A DNA stretch of 64,000 bases, taken from contig NZ_JBHTCT010000037.1 in assembly GCF_042665595.1 (NCBI RefSeq), positions 124,001 to 188,000 on the forward strand, given 5' to 3'. Every line of letters starts with the position of its first letter. Within the stretch, counting starts at the first letter, position 1. Of this stretch, positions 7,473-16,932 are shown piece after piece. Source of the stretch: Bhargavaea changchunensis (GTDB lineage: Bacteria; Bacillota; Bacilli; Bacillales_A; Planococcaceae). Position numbers and translations under genes: made by a program. Under the pieces are notes generated by a model. The model did no database searches. It worked only from the letters and a program-made list of their open reading frames with translations, and was not told where the DNA came from.

Positions 7473-7640
7473 ATGAACAACAAACCGGAAGAGCAAACAA
7501 AAAAGGAATTTGAAGTGGATGTCGACTTCCTCGACCTCGACGAAGTGAGCGCCATCCCGGAAACAACCGCAAGTTCAGGCTCGACGTCCTGCAGCGCCAC
7601 CTCGACATGCGGTTCCACTTCCTGCTGCGGCTCTTGCTGA
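7473..7640 (+). CDS. Thiopeptide-type precursor peptide 3
   Basis: 55 aa. Leader and core as in peptide 2 (identical over the last 44 residues) with a shorter, different N-terminus (MNNKPEEQTK). The core has five Cys, eight Ser and five Thr in 22 residues, with no aromatic or long aliphatic residue, unusual for thiopeptides, which typically carry Val, Ile, Asn or Phe inside the ring. AAAAGGAGAG precedes the ATG by 7-8 nt. An 81-nt gap follows before the first modification gene, with no clear terminator, so the operon probably continues. Confidence 0.9.
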   Translation: MNNKPEEQTKKEFEVDVDFLDLDEVSAIPETTASSGSTSCSATSTCGSTSCCGSC

Positions 7641-7721
7641 GCCCGGCACTCAAAACAATTTACAGCTGAGGCCCTGCCTGCAACAGGCCCCGGCAAAATC
7701 ATGAAGAAGGATGCGGATATC

Positions 7722-8738
7722 ATGAAAGACGTGAAAATCTTCAACTTCAGCAAGGCGACGGATACCGCATTTGTCCGGACTGTCATTTTCAGGGCGCGGG
7801 AAGTCAGAGTTCCCTATTACATCTCGCGTTCCTGGGAATCCGGACCCCATCTTGCGGTGACGTTCGACGGATCGGCAGACGATTTCACCATTGAACAATT
7901 TGCTGCTCGGATCAGGCAGGAAGCAGAGGCGCTTCCGCTGGATCCGGATGACGAATTGCAGGTCCGGGAGCAGTACCGGAAGATGGTGAACCGGATTGCT
8001 GTGCTGGAAGGAAAGGATGTTCCGGAAATGATGGCCGATCACGGGACGGTGGAGGTGGAGACGAACGGCTTCCATTATCATAATCCGGCTTTGACCCGAA
8101 TTATCCATCAGATGCGATTTGAACTTCAGCCCGTTCTGGAGGAGGTGTACTTCCGGCTGCATGAAGACGGAGAACCGATGCCGGTGCTCATGCCGCTGCT
8201 GTTCCATCACGTTTCTGAAACTTATCGGGATGAGGGGAGAAACAAGGGATACTTTTCATTTATCTCTCACGTCCAGGGGTTCCTGGAACTGTCGGAAAAG
8301 CAAAACCTGCCCTATACCGAGGCTGATTTCGAAAAGCGGTTCCGGACACACGAACATGATATCGACGCACTTGACGCGCAAGGCGATCCCCACATTGAAC
8401 ATTGGAAGGAAGTGTGGGGAAAGATATCAGACTCGTACAAAACCGAAATTCATCGGAATGTCGATGAAGGTTATCTGGATACCATCAGAAAATCGGTAGA
8501 TGATCTGGATGCCGGCTTCCGGAACGACTTTCATCAGCAGTTTGTCCATTACTTCAGACGGACCGGGTTCCTGGCAGACAGGGATGCCACCGCCTACCGG
8601 TTCATCATCAACGTTCTGTATCTTTCCCTGCCCTTCCTGAAGGTGAGCGCGCTGAAGAAACAGCAGTTCATCTACATGTCTTACCGGTACACCGAAACGA
8701 AAAACGCCCGCACGTGGAGAGAGGAGATTGGGATTTGA
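7722..8738 (+). CDS. SpaB_C/thiopeptide-type dehydratase domain, probable glutamate-elimination enzyme
   Basis: 338 aa. In split LanB systems (TbtB/TbtC, TclK/TclL) a separate protein eliminates tRNA-derived glutamate from glutamylated Ser/Thr to give Dha/Dhb. This one has the family's early YYISRSWESGPHLAVTF strand and the internal GYFSFISHVQGFLEL motif seen in thiopeptide eliminases, and ends LYLSLPFLKVSALKKQQFIYMSY. Placement directly before, and 4-nt overlap (TTGA) with, the large LanB gene fits partnership. ATG at 7722 follows AAGGA by 10 nt; the ATG at 7701 has no ribosome site. Assignment as eliminase rather than pyridine synthase is inference. Confidence 0.75.
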   Translation: MKDVKIFNFSKATDTAFVRTVIFRAREVRVPYYISRSWESGPHLAVTFDGSADDFTIEQFAARIRQEAEALPLDPDDELQVREQYRKMVNRIAVLEGKDVPEMMADHGTVEVETNGFHYHNPALTRIIHQMRFELQPVLEEVYFRLHEDGEPMPVLMPLLFHHVSETYRDEGRNKGYFSFISHVQGFLELSEKQNLPYTEADFEKRFRTHEHDIDALDAQGDPHIEHWKEVWGKISDSYKTEIHRNVDEGYLDTIRKSVDDLDAGFRNDFHQQFVHYFRRTGFLADRDATAYRFIINVLYLSLPFLKVSALKKQQFIYMSYRYTETKNARTWREEIGI

Positions 8739-11236
8739 ACGTCGAGGTATTGAAAAATCCGATTGTGCTATTCAGGGGCAGTGACATCCCGAAAACCTGG
8801 TATGAACAGATGCAGGAGCAATCCGCCCCGCTGCCCGCCCTGATGGATGCAGTGGAAGAGACCCGGGAGGACGCAGAACAGGCCTCGGACCGGGCGGTCA
8901 CCAGGCTGGAAGAGCTGTTCGCGGAAACCAAAAATCCGGATCTGCTCAACCTCAAGCGGGATTTGTTCAACCGAAGGCTCGAGCGACTGTCCAATGCCCT
9001 CGGGAAAAACCATCCGGAAGCGACCCTGAAGGCTATCCATGACTATCTGGAGAGTGAAGATCACCATCAGACAGCGATTGATGCGTTTAAAAATGCATAT
9101 CACTCCGCCGCCGAAGCGAACCGTGGAGCGCTTCAGGAACATGCCGCTCACGAAGATTTGGCGAAATCCATCGCCTTCTTTAATGACACAATCTACGAAA
9201 AGCTCGCGAAGTACCTGCAAACAGATCATGACGCCCATAACAAGAAGCTGAGAAAGCTTGATTTCTTCCTGCTGAAGCTGCTTGTCAGGGGCTCCATGAA
9301 GACGAGTCCGTTTTCCTACCTGACCAAGACCGGACTGGCAGGGGAAGGGGAGGAGACATTCGAAACCACCAGCTTCTGCGAGATGAACCATTCCATCATC
9401 CTCAAGATTGTTCATGAGTTTCTCCGCACGGACGAGGAAGCGCTGAGGAAGATTCCGGTGAAGGTGGAGAACTTCGGGGTCCGGGACGGCAAGGTTTACT
9501 ATGTCAGCCAGCACAGCGTCAACCAGTCACAGAAGGTATTTGAAACGAGTGATAAATTCGTGGAGTATCCGCTCCATCCCGGCCTGGTCGGTTACCTGTT
9601 GGAACAGAAAAAGCAGACCCTCACCTTCGGGGATTTCGCGGAACAGGCCGGTAAGATTTCCGAATACCGCGGGGAAGAGGAAGCATTGTTTGCAAAGCTG
9701 ATCCAGCTGAAGCTGCTCAGGCAACAGGTCGACATCCCGAATAACCGTGGCATCCTCCAGTCCGTCCGCCGCCTGTTCGATACCTATGGCATCGGGGAAG
9801 GCGTGATCGGAAAGCTGGATGAACTGGACGCCGAATTGAAGGCATTCGAACAAAAAGGCGCATTTGACCGGATCGCCCACTGGAAGCGGATCGGCGAACT
9901 GATCCGGCAGGCGCACCCGCAGTCCGGCAAGGAACTGATCTACGAAGATGTCATTTTCGGAAAGACCCGCCAGGATCTTGTCTCCTCCATCGTCGGGGAA
10001 GACTTCATGAAAGTGATCGGAGACTTTCTCCTGCTGTTCGATGTCAATGTCCGTGTGCAATATGAAATCGGGCACCTGTTCCACAAAGAGTACGGAGACG
10101 CGCCACAGAAGCTGACCGACAGCCGGCTGCTGAACCAGGTGTTCTTCAAGAACATCCATCATTTCTATCCGTATTACCAGAACCAGCGGTATCGCTACAG
10201 GGAGGCTGCTGCGGAGGAAATCCGGATTCTCGATGACCTGCGGGATGAGTTCCTGGACGAGTTCAGCCGGCTCATCGAAGGAAACGAAAGCGGTGAAGTG
10301 GATGCCGGGACACTGATCCGGACATACAGCGAACGGGTTCCGCCATCCATCAGACGCGACATCGATATCTCCTGTTCGCTATTTCTTCAGTACGCAAGCC
10401 CGGACACCGTTGTGCTGAACGATGTGTATGACGGCCATGAGAAATTCATCTCACGCTTCAAGGACTTTTTCGGGGAGGCCGCAGAGAACCGGGAGTATGC
10501 GGATTATGTTAATCGCGTTTTCCGCGACCGGAACTACTATGAGATCGACGAGCTCTTCGGATTCAACGGGGGCATCCATGTCCGAAAAGATTTGAAGACG
10601 GCCAAGCTCGAAGTCGGATACCGGCAGTTCGCAGAAGACGGCGGCCATCCGGTCAGCGACATCACGGTCCGGTATAACCCTGACTCGAGAAAAATCGAGT
10701 TTTTGGACAGTGACGGAAAAATTTGCCGGATTGTCTACAAGTCCTCGCTTGTTCCGATCTTCCTGCCGGGGATCCTGTCCGTCATGCTGCATCTGTTCCA
10801 GTCGGGCAGGATGAACTTTGATATAACGAGCGTCCTGAAGCCGTATAGGGAGGCCCCGCGTGTGACGATGGGCAATGTCGTCCTGTCCCGCAAAAAATGG
10901 CAGCTGGAAACGGATGAGCTGCAGGAGCTGATGAGCGGAGCGGCCGATCCGGAAGAATTGTATGCCCGGATGAACCGGTATTTCGAAAAGAACGGACTGC
11001 CGAAGCGGTTCTTCCTCAAGTACTTCCGCAATGAAGGGGACTTTGTCGTAGAGAAGCCGATGTTCTTTGATGTCTCTGTCCCGCTTTTGCTGAAGTTCTT
11101 CGCCAACGAACTCAAAGACAACGCGTACATCGAGGAATTGCTGCCGGATCCGGACATTCCGCTGAACGAATTCCTCGTCGAATACTCACTTGAAAAGGAG
11201 CGAAACACATGCCGAACATCATCGTCAAAGGCCTGA
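8735..11236 (+). CDS. Lantibiotic dehydratase N-terminal domain (LanB glutamylation subunit)
   Basis: 833 aa. Uses glutamyl-tRNA(Glu) to esterify Ser/Thr of the precursor core. It has the hallmark KLLVRGSMKTSPFSYLTKTG segment (KTSPFS at 189-194) of the Lant_dehydr_N family and the expected length for a stand-alone glutamylation subunit without the C-terminal elimination domain, which is encoded by the preceding gene. The N-terminus FxGSDIPKTWYEQ opens the family's first beta region. The TTG start at 8735 has GGAG 8 nt upstream and overlaps the previous stop codon. The 3' end overlaps the ABC ATPase gene by 28 nt. Confidence 0.88.
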   Translation: MNVEVLKNPIVLFRGSDIPKTWYEQMQEQSAPLPALMDAVEETREDAEQASDRAVTRLEELFAETKNPDLLNLKRDLFNRRLERLSNALGKNHPEATLKAIHDYLESEDHHQTAIDAFKNAYHSAAEANRGALQEHAAHEDLAKSIAFFNDTIYEKLAKYLQTDHDAHNKKLRKLDFFLLKLLVRGSMKTSPFSYLTKTGLAGEGEETFETTSFCEMNHSIILKIVHEFLRTDEEALRKIPVKVENFGVRDGKVYYVSQHSVNQSQKVFETSDKFVEYPLHPGLVGYLLEQKKQTLTFGDFAEQAGKISEYRGEEEALFAKLIQLKLLRQQVDIPNNRGILQSVRRLFDTYGIGEGVIGKLDELDAELKAFEQKGAFDRIAHWKRIGELIRQAHPQSGKELIYEDVIFGKTRQDLVSSIVGEDFMKVIGDFLLLFDVNVRVQYEIGHLFHKEYGDAPQKLTDSRLLNQVFFKNIHHFYPYYQNQRYRYREAAAEEIRILDDLRDEFLDEFSRLIEGNESGEVDAGTLIRTYSERVPPSIRRDIDISCSLFLQYASPDTVVLNDVYDGHEKFISRFKDFFGEAAENREYADYVNRVFRDRNYYEIDELFGFNGGIHVRKDLKTAKLEVGYRQFAEDGGHPVSDITVRYNPDSRKIEFLDSDGKICRIVYKSSLVPIFLPGILSVMLHLFQSGRMNFDITSVLKPYREAPRVTMGNVVLSRKKWQLETDELQELMSGAADPEELYARMNRYFEKNGLPKRFFLKYFRNEGDFVVEKPMFFDVSVPLLLKFFANELKDNAYIEELLPDPDIPLNEFLVEYSLEKERNTCRTSSSKA

Positions 11237-11946
11237 AGAAGGCATATGGGAACAAGCAGGTGCTGAAGGGACTGGATTTCACAGCCGAGCAGGGTGAAGT
11301 GATCGCGGTCATCGGCAAGAACGGAGCGGGAAAATCAACCTTCCTCGAGACCCTCATGATGATCCGGGACTTTGATGAAGGGACGGTCAACCTGTTCGGA
11401 AAGGACGTCGGCTCTCTGGGTGCAAAAGGCGTCCGTGAACTCAAAAAGGACCTGTCCATCGTCCTCCAGCCGACGAACTTCTATAAGAACCTGAAAGTGA
11501 AGGAATTGCTGGAACTGTTCCGGTCTTACTATGGAAAATCCGCCGATGTCCAGGCGACAATCCGGGACTTCGAGCTCCAGGAGCATCTGAAGACGCCGTT
11601 TGACAAGCTTTCGGGCGGATGGAAACAGCGCGTGGCACTCGCCATCGCGTTCATGAGCTCGCCTAAACTCGTCATCCTGGATGAGCCGACAACCGGGCTG
11701 GACCCATACATGAGGGATGTGCTCTGGAAGAACATCATCCGCCACAACCGGGAACACAACGGGACAGTGCTGCTTTCAACACACTATATGGACGAGGTCG
11801 AGCGGTATTGCGACAAGGTGATGCTGATCCACGAAGGGCAGTCCAATGTGTTTGACACGCCGGCCAATCTGCTGAAGAAAACGGGGCACACGTCCATCAA
11901 TGACTTCTATCTCGACCGGATTGGTGAAAAGGAGGCAGTACGATGA
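11209..11946 (+). CDS. ABC transporter ATP-binding protein (bacteriocin export or immunity)
   Basis: 245 aa. Complete ABC ATPase: Walker A GKNGAGKST (about 36-44), Q-loop VLQPTNFYKN, signature LSGGWKQRVALA, Walker B LVILDEPTTGLD and switch His in STHYMDEVERYCD. It belongs to the group that pairs with ABC-2 permeases in drug and bacteriocin export. AAAGGAG lies 8 nt before the ATG and the start lies inside the end of the LanB gene, so translation is coupled. Likely exports the mature peptide and/or protects the producer. Confidence 0.9.
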   Translation: MPNIIVKGLKKAYGNKQVLKGLDFTAEQGEVIAVIGKNGAGKSTFLETLMMIRDFDEGTVNLFGKDVGSLGAKGVRELKKDLSIVLQPTNFYKNLKVKELLELFRSYYGKSADVQATIRDFELQEHLKTPFDKLSGGWKQRVALAIAFMSSPKLVILDEPTTGLDPYMRDVLWKNIIRHNREHNGTVLLSTHYMDEVERYCDKVMLIHEGQSNVFDTPANLLKKTGHTSINDFYLDRIGEKEAVR

Positions 11947-12686
11947 CGATGCTTGCGACACAGCTGAAATACGACCTCATCATGTTTTTCAGGGAGATTT
12001 TCTACCTGGTGTTCACGGTGATTGTCCCGCCGGCCACCTACCTCTTCATGGGGCAGCTGTTCGGAGGGGAAACGTATGGCGGAGACTTGAGCTACGTCCA
12101 GTTCTATACGCCGTCCTTCATCATCCTGATCACGTTCTCCGTGGTGTTCTTCGCTTTCGGCTTTGACCAGGTGATGAACCGTTCGCTCGGGATTGAAAAG
12201 CGGATCAGCGTCTCGCCGGTCAACATGCGCACCATCCTGTTGTCGAACATTATCAAGTCGGTCATCATCACGTCGCTCGGGTTCATGCTCATCACGTCCA
12301 TCGGCATCGCGGTATACAGCCTGAAGATCAGCCTGATTGATTTCTTCTCCGCCTACGCCGTGTTCATCCTGATCACCGCGGCGCTGCTCACGATCTCGTC
12401 TGCGATCTACTCGTTCTTTAAAGAGATGAAGAGCGCGCTTGTCTTCTCCATCGTCATTTTCCAGGTGGTCCTGTTCACGGCGGACTTCACGGTTCCGGTC
12501 GCACAAATGCCGCAGTTTGTCCAGTGGATCGCGAATCTCAACCCGATCTACCACATCAATCACATCTTCATCGACGTGTGGAACGGCCTGTTCGTTCTGA
12601 ATACGGACACCACAATCTCGCTCGCATACCTGACATTGCTGGTCTTCGTCTCGGTGCTGCTCGTCAGCCGCCGGGCAAAAGCCTAG
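11943..12686 (+). CDS. ABC-2 type permease
   Basis: 247 aa with six hydrophobic segments (first at about residues 16-40, then 55-80, 100-125, 135-160, 165-185, 220-240), the normal plan of ABC-2 permeases. The loop between helices 2 and 3 holds the conserved DQVMNRSLGIEKRISVSPVNMRTILLSNIIKS segment. ATGA overlap with the ATPase gene; GGAGG 7 nt upstream. Partner of the preceding ATPase for export of, or immunity to, the thiopeptide. Confidence 0.88.
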   Translation: MTMLATQLKYDLIMFFREIFYLVFTVIVPPATYLFMGQLFGGETYGGDLSYVQFYTPSFIILITFSVVFFAFGFDQVMNRSLGIEKRISVSPVNMRTILLSNIIKSVIITSLGFMLITSIGIAVYSLKISLIDFFSAYAVFILITAALLTISSAIYSFFKEMKSALVFSIVIFQVVLFTADFTVPVAQMPQFVQWIANLNPIYHINHIFIDVWNGLFVLNTDTTISLAYLTLLVFVSVLLVSRRAKA

Positions 12687-12699
12687 GGAGGGAAACTGA

Positions 12700-14007
12700 A
12701 TGGCGATTTTAAAGTATCGGTCCAATTGCCGGTTCCATTACACCAATGGAACCGTTATTTTCACAAGCGAATCCAGAAGGTTCAGCATCAGGGCGTCGGA
12801 AGACATGTATCTGGAAATTCACCGGATGCTGGGGGAGCTCGCCGACGGAGCGGATCAGCGGGAGATCAACGGACGCTATCCGCACTTCACGAAACTGATC
12901 AGCCTATTGGAAGAACAGAAGCTGATCTACGAAATCGATGGACAACTTCTTAAGCAGCACAGGGACAAGGCCTATTTCCGGATGGTGGAGACCGAGGCGG
13001 GCAATGTGGAGAAGGCACTCCAGGAGATTTCAGGGGCCAAAATCACTGTCTCCTCCGACTTTTTTGCAGGTGCGGCACTGTCCGATCAGCTGTTTGAAAA
13101 CGGTCTTGCGATCGGCATGACCGGGAAAATTCCGGAGAATGATGTCACCGTCCTGTCCGGCGGCCAGTCGCGTGCAATCAATGTGGCAGTGAGTCCGGAA
13201 GGTGGTGTGGCGGTTGCAGGTTCCCCGAGAGCGGTGATCAGGCATCTTGGCATAGCAAAAGCCGGAAACGGGAAGGTTTCGGCGGAATTGATCGCTCCGT
13301 TCCTGTTCTACAGTGTCATTCTGGCGATCATCGGAAAGGCCCCCGAAGTATTCACCCTCAATGAAGACTTTGAAGTCAGCCGGAAAACGTTGTATGAGCC
13401 GGCCGCCGGACTTCCACAAGAATTCCGGAAGGTCAGTGAAGATCCGATTGCTGCTTTAAATCAACTGGAGCGATTTATCGGCAGATACAGTTCACGGATC
13501 CTGTCGGTCAACCGGAATCCGGAGTACGACGACTACCGTCAGCTTCCGCTTCAGATCATGACCATTCAGTTCGTGGACAGTGATGATGCCGTCCGAAGCC
13601 TTTATTTCGCGGATATGGACTATGGGCGCCTGGCTTCCTTTGTGTCCCGGACGGCATTTCCGGAGATTCTGGAGCAGGCGTACGGCAATAAGCCGCACTC
13701 CCTGAGAGAAGAAGGAGAAAACGTTGCCGCGGACATTCCGGAAGCGGACACGATCCGGCAACTGATCAAAGAGAAAGAGATGGATTTGGGGTGGACGGTC
13801 ACCAGGCTCCTGTCCGGCAAATACAAAGTGCGGATACACGACCATGACGCGGACATGACGGCAGCCTTCATGATGTCATTGGAGTTCGGCCAGATTCCTG
13901 TAGCTCTCTACACCTATGTAAGTGCGAGGGAAAACGGCATCGGTGCAGAGTCCGCAGGATTTGAAGTCCTGGAACATGCACAGCAGTTTACGGAGGTGAA
14001 TGGTTAA
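12700..14007 (+). CDS. RRE-containing cyclodehydratase partner (Ocin-ThiF/E1-like)
   Basis: 435 aa. The first about 85 residues read as a winged-helix RiPP recognition element: strands LKYRSNCRFHYTNGTVIFTS, then MLGELADGADQREINGRYPHFTKLISLLEEQKLIY, the order seen at the N-terminus of Ocin-ThiF-like partner proteins that bind leader peptides and present them to the YcaO enzyme. The remainder has no cysteine zinc site and only a weak E1-like pattern, consistent with the partner class. It overlaps the YcaO gene by 1 nt (TAATG). GGGAGGG lies upstream of its ATG. Exact family name is tentative. Confidence 0.7.
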   Translation: MAILKYRSNCRFHYTNGTVIFTSESRRFSIRASEDMYLEIHRMLGELADGADQREINGRYPHFTKLISLLEEQKLIYEIDGQLLKQHRDKAYFRMVETEAGNVEKALQEISGAKITVSSDFFAGAALSDQLFENGLAIGMTGKIPENDVTVLSGGQSRAINVAVSPEGGVAVAGSPRAVIRHLGIAKAGNGKVSAELIAPFLFYSVILAIIGKAPEVFTLNEDFEVSRKTLYEPAAGLPQEFRKVSEDPIAALNQLERFIGRYSSRILSVNRNPEYDDYRQLPLQIMTIQFVDSDDAVRSLYFADMDYGRLASFVSRTAFPEILEQAYGNKPHSLREEGENVAADIPEADTIRQLIKEKEMDLGWTVTRLLSGKYKVRIHDHDADMTAAFMMSLEFGQIPVALYTYVSARENGIGAESAGFEVLEHAQQFTEVNG

Positions 14008-15722
14008 TGGTCAAGATATTGGATCAATGGGAAGACGCGGCAGATCTGCAGATGGGGGAACTTCCTGTTATGGCGACCCATCCGTTCATCTTTATCGGTC
14101 CCATCCGGCAATCCGGCAGCTTCTGCCTGTCCTGCCTGAAGAGCCGGATCAGGGAGATGGAACTGGAAGATCATTATCTGAACGGAGAAGGAACCAAAGA
14201 ACCGGACATGATCGAGCAGCGGCTGATCAGTTCCTATGCATGGAAGCTGCAAAACAGGGAGGTAACGGACGGGCTGTTCGCTTTGAACCGGAATACGAAA
14301 GAAGTGGCCCTGCTCTCGACATACAAACGTGGAGATTGCGCGGTCTGCTCAGGGGATCCCGCTGCCAAGGTGCAGGAGCGGAAACAATCGGTGGCCTTCA
14401 ACCCGGATGATCCGCGAGAACACCGGTGGGAGGACGTCTTGGCCCGCCTGCGAGAGCATGACAAACTGATCCGGGGCAGCAGGCTGTCGATCATCAACCG
14501 CGAAAGCCGGTCCGGCGACTCGTACGGCATTCCGATGGTGGAAACGGAAGTTCATCATAACGGCATTTCCCTCCTTTCATACGGACGCACCGCTACATAT
14601 GGAAAGTCACGCCATACATCTGTCCTCGAATCTCTTGAGCGGTATGGGACGGCCTTTCCATATGGCCCGGCGGCTGCCGAGCTGAGGGAAGGAGAAGATC
14701 AAAGAATCGGACTGACGCTGTCCGAGGTGATGGAATCGGCCGAAATGGATACCGGGGCCTATACGCCGGAAAAGAAAATCCGCTACCGGGAAGCCGAAGA
14801 GCTGAACAGCAGAGAAATACAGCTGATTCCGGAACAGGTGATTTACTTTGATTCCCATCATGTATCCGGAGAACCCCGCTATCTGTTCGACAGTTCCAAC
14901 GGCAGCGCGCTCGGATCAACCGTAAATGAAGCCAGTTTGTTTGCCATGCTGGAACTGTTTGAACGCAATGCTTTCCTCAGCACCTGGTACGGACAGATTC
15001 CGCCCGTCCGCATCAGGGAGTCCTCGATCGCCTCAAAAACACTGAAGAGCTATCTGGTCGCACTCCGGAAAAAAGGAATCCGCGCCCATCTGTTCGATAT
15101 TTCGATGGAGCTGAAAATCCCGACCATCTGGGTACTTCTGGAGAAAGAGGATGCAGGGGAAGAAGACATGGCGTTTTATACCGCGGCGGCTTCCTCGTTT
15201 GATCTGGAAGACGCGATCGAGAAAGCGCTGATCGAAGCCACGACGGCCATTTCAGTTTTCCAGAATGTGTTCAGAAAGCAGGAATTCCTGGAGCGGAAGG
15301 CCATGCTTCTGGAGAATCCGGAAGCGGTGAGCCGGCTCGAGGATCACCTCCTCCTTTACTCCAATCGGGAAGCGGAAACGTATCTCCGCTTTGCGCTCGA
15401 CACGCCGCATGAAAAGACGATGGAAGAGCTGGATCAGTCTTATACCCGGTTCAGCGGAATGTATGAAGAAGTCATTGGTCAGTTCCATGAAATCCTTAAG
15501 GGCATTTCCGGGAAGGTGTTCAGGGCGGTCACCCAAAATCCGAATCTCGACAGGATCGGCTTTGTCAATGTGAAGTACATCGTGCCGGAGATGCTGACGA
15601 TGACATTCGGCCACCAGAACCGGAGGATCATCCGCAGCCGGGTGGAGAAGGCGATCCTGCTGAAAGGGCGCGGGCACCTCGACGAAGAGTGGCTGAAGCG
15701 GGTCCCGCATCCCTTCCCGTGA
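14007..15722 (+). CDS. Azoline-forming cyclodehydratase, zinc C-domain fused to YcaO
   Basis: 571 aa. Converts core Cys (and Ser/Thr) to thiazolines/oxazolines using ATP. Residues 1-130 are the C-terminal piece of an E1-like domain with the structural zinc tetrad: C40-x2-C43 and C111-x2-C114. Residues about 135-571 are the YcaO domain, with ATP-site helices TYGKSRHTSVLESLERYG (about 197-214) and GSTVNEASLFAMLELFERNAFLSTWY, and the later IEKALIEATTAISVFQ helix. The C-terminus RVPHPFP is the proline-rich tail typical of azole-forming YcaOs. Works with the preceding RRE protein and the SagB-type oxidases. Confidence 0.9.
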   Translation: MVKILDQWEDAADLQMGELPVMATHPFIFIGPIRQSGSFCLSCLKSRIREMELEDHYLNGEGTKEPDMIEQRLISSYAWKLQNREVTDGLFALNRNTKEVALLSTYKRGDCAVCSGDPAAKVQERKQSVAFNPDDPREHRWEDVLARLREHDKLIRGSRLSIINRESRSGDSYGIPMVETEVHHNGISLLSYGRTATYGKSRHTSVLESLERYGTAFPYGPAAAELREGEDQRIGLTLSEVMESAEMDTGAYTPEKKIRYREAEELNSREIQLIPEQVIYFDSHHVSGEPRYLFDSSNGSALGSTVNEASLFAMLELFERNAFLSTWYGQIPPVRIRESSIASKTLKSYLVALRKKGIRAHLFDISMELKIPTIWVLLEKEDAGEEDMAFYTAAASSFDLEDAIEKALIEATTAISVFQNVFRKQEFLERKAMLLENPEAVSRLEDHLLLYSNREAETYLRFALDTPHEKTMEELDQSYTRFSGMYEEVIGQFHEILKGISGKVFRAVTQNPNLDRIGFVNVKYIVPEMLTMTFGHQNRRIIRSRVEKAILLKGRGHLDEEWLKRVPHPFP

Positions 15723-15732
15723 GGTGAGTGCC

Positions 15733-16911
15733 ATGGATGCTGCTTATTTGGAAGCTTTCACGGACCGGCGGTTTGAACACTTTTCCCGGGGCGGCCCTTC
15801 GCCTGATCCGGACCTGATCGGTAATGCTGTCCGTTCCGGGATTCCGTCGCGTGCCGAACCACACGCGGAACGGCTGATGCGGTCGGTCTACGAATACACG
15901 GAGAAAATCCGCCGGGTCGACCTGGCGAGCCGGTATCCGCTTCATCCGCTCGTGCCGGGCGCACGGAATATGAAGACAGCCAAAATCCTGGTGATGACGG
16001 GAGGGCGGACCCATGCCTATGACCCGTTCAGGGACCGGGTGATGGACATCGGTCCGGCGGTGAATGAGGAAGGCCGGATCGTTCTCATGACAGATGACCG
16101 CAGGCTGCAGCTGTATTACGGCAAGTTTTCCCGGATGCTGTCTGCCCTGAATGCCGGACATGCGTTATTCAACCTTGAATTTGCATTGAGGCAGGCGGGA
16201 TGCGGATACCGGTATGCACCGGCTTGGAGCTCCGCGGAAACGCATCATTTGTCCGGTGTCCATATCCGCCCGCGTGCGGTTCTCCGCATTGATCCTGTAG
16301 AGGATATGGACAGGGGGCGACTCACCGCGGTTCCTGATGCATGGCTGTCCTCCGTAAGTGGGTGGCATTTTGCAAAACGGACAGCGGACCAGAGAGGGGA
16401 AGGGGACGTGTTCTTCCACCGGACGCTGGCACAGGATCCTTTAAGCAGATGGGTGGAGCTTGCGGGACCGGTACTGGAGAAGGCCGGAATCCGGTTGCTG
16501 GTCGCGGTAAATGATGTAGCAGGCCTTGAGCAAGGCTATTACCGGCTGGAAGGCAGCCGCCTCGTCTGGGCCGGACCGTTCCAGGGGGAGCGGGAAGACC
16601 AGCGGCTGCTCACGGAGTATCATGAGTTCTCGAATTTCCACGGGTTTAACTTTTGGGTCTTCATGGCGTTCAGCAAGAAAAGGGCCGGGGAGGATTCAGA
16701 GCCGCTGTTCATGGAGATGGGGCGGCTGATGCAGTTCATTTCCGTTTTCATGGCAGGAGAAAACTGTGCCGTCCGCTGCCTGAAAAACTATGATGATGCA
16801 TATGTCAGAAGCAAAACCGGCCTGCCGGACGATATGGCGATCGGATACTCGGCCATCGTGTTCCCGGACCGGAACCAGGCGATGTCGGTCCGGATACCGG
16901 AAGGCTGTTAA
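15733..16911 (+). CDS. SagB-like nitroreductase-fold protein, apparently two degenerate halves
   Basis: 392 aa. Two halves look related to SagB-type FMN dehydrogenases. The first has DPFRDRVMDIG...LYYGKFSRMLSALNAGHALFNLEFALRQAGC (AGH..N helix); the second has FFHRTLAQDP, EQGYYRLEGSRLVWAG and FMEMGRLMQFISVFMAGENCAVRCLKNYDDAYV. Fused or tandem oxidase domains occur in thiopeptide clusters, where one copy may be structural. Key FMN residues cannot be confirmed by eye, so this may be an inactive partner of the 242-aa oxidase two genes downstream. ATG at 15733 follows GAGGTGA by 5-6 nt. Confidence 0.65.
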   Translation: MDAAYLEAFTDRRFEHFSRGGPSPDPDLIGNAVRSGIPSRAEPHAERLMRSVYEYTEKIRRVDLASRYPLHPLVPGARNMKTAKILVMTGGRTHAYDPFRDRVMDIGPAVNEEGRIVLMTDDRRLQLYYGKFSRMLSALNAGHALFNLEFALRQAGCGYRYAPAWSSAETHHLSGVHIRPRAVLRIDPVEDMDRGRLTAVPDAWLSSVSGWHFAKRTADQRGEGDVFFHRTLAQDPLSRWVELAGPVLEKAGIRLLVAVNDVAGLEQGYYRLEGSRLVWAGPFQGEREDQRLLTEYHEFSNFHGFNFWVFMAFSKKRAGEDSEPLFMEMGRLMQFISVFMAGENCAVRCLKNYDDAYVRSKTGLPDDMAIGYSAIVFPDRNQAMSVRIPEGC

Positions 16912-16932
16912 GTAAATAAAGGAGGGAGAGCA

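Noticed and set aside
7670..7700. Processing hairpin between the precursors and the modification genes
   Set aside because: Only a 5-bp stem (GCCTG/CAGGC) can form and no T run follows; too weak to annotate.
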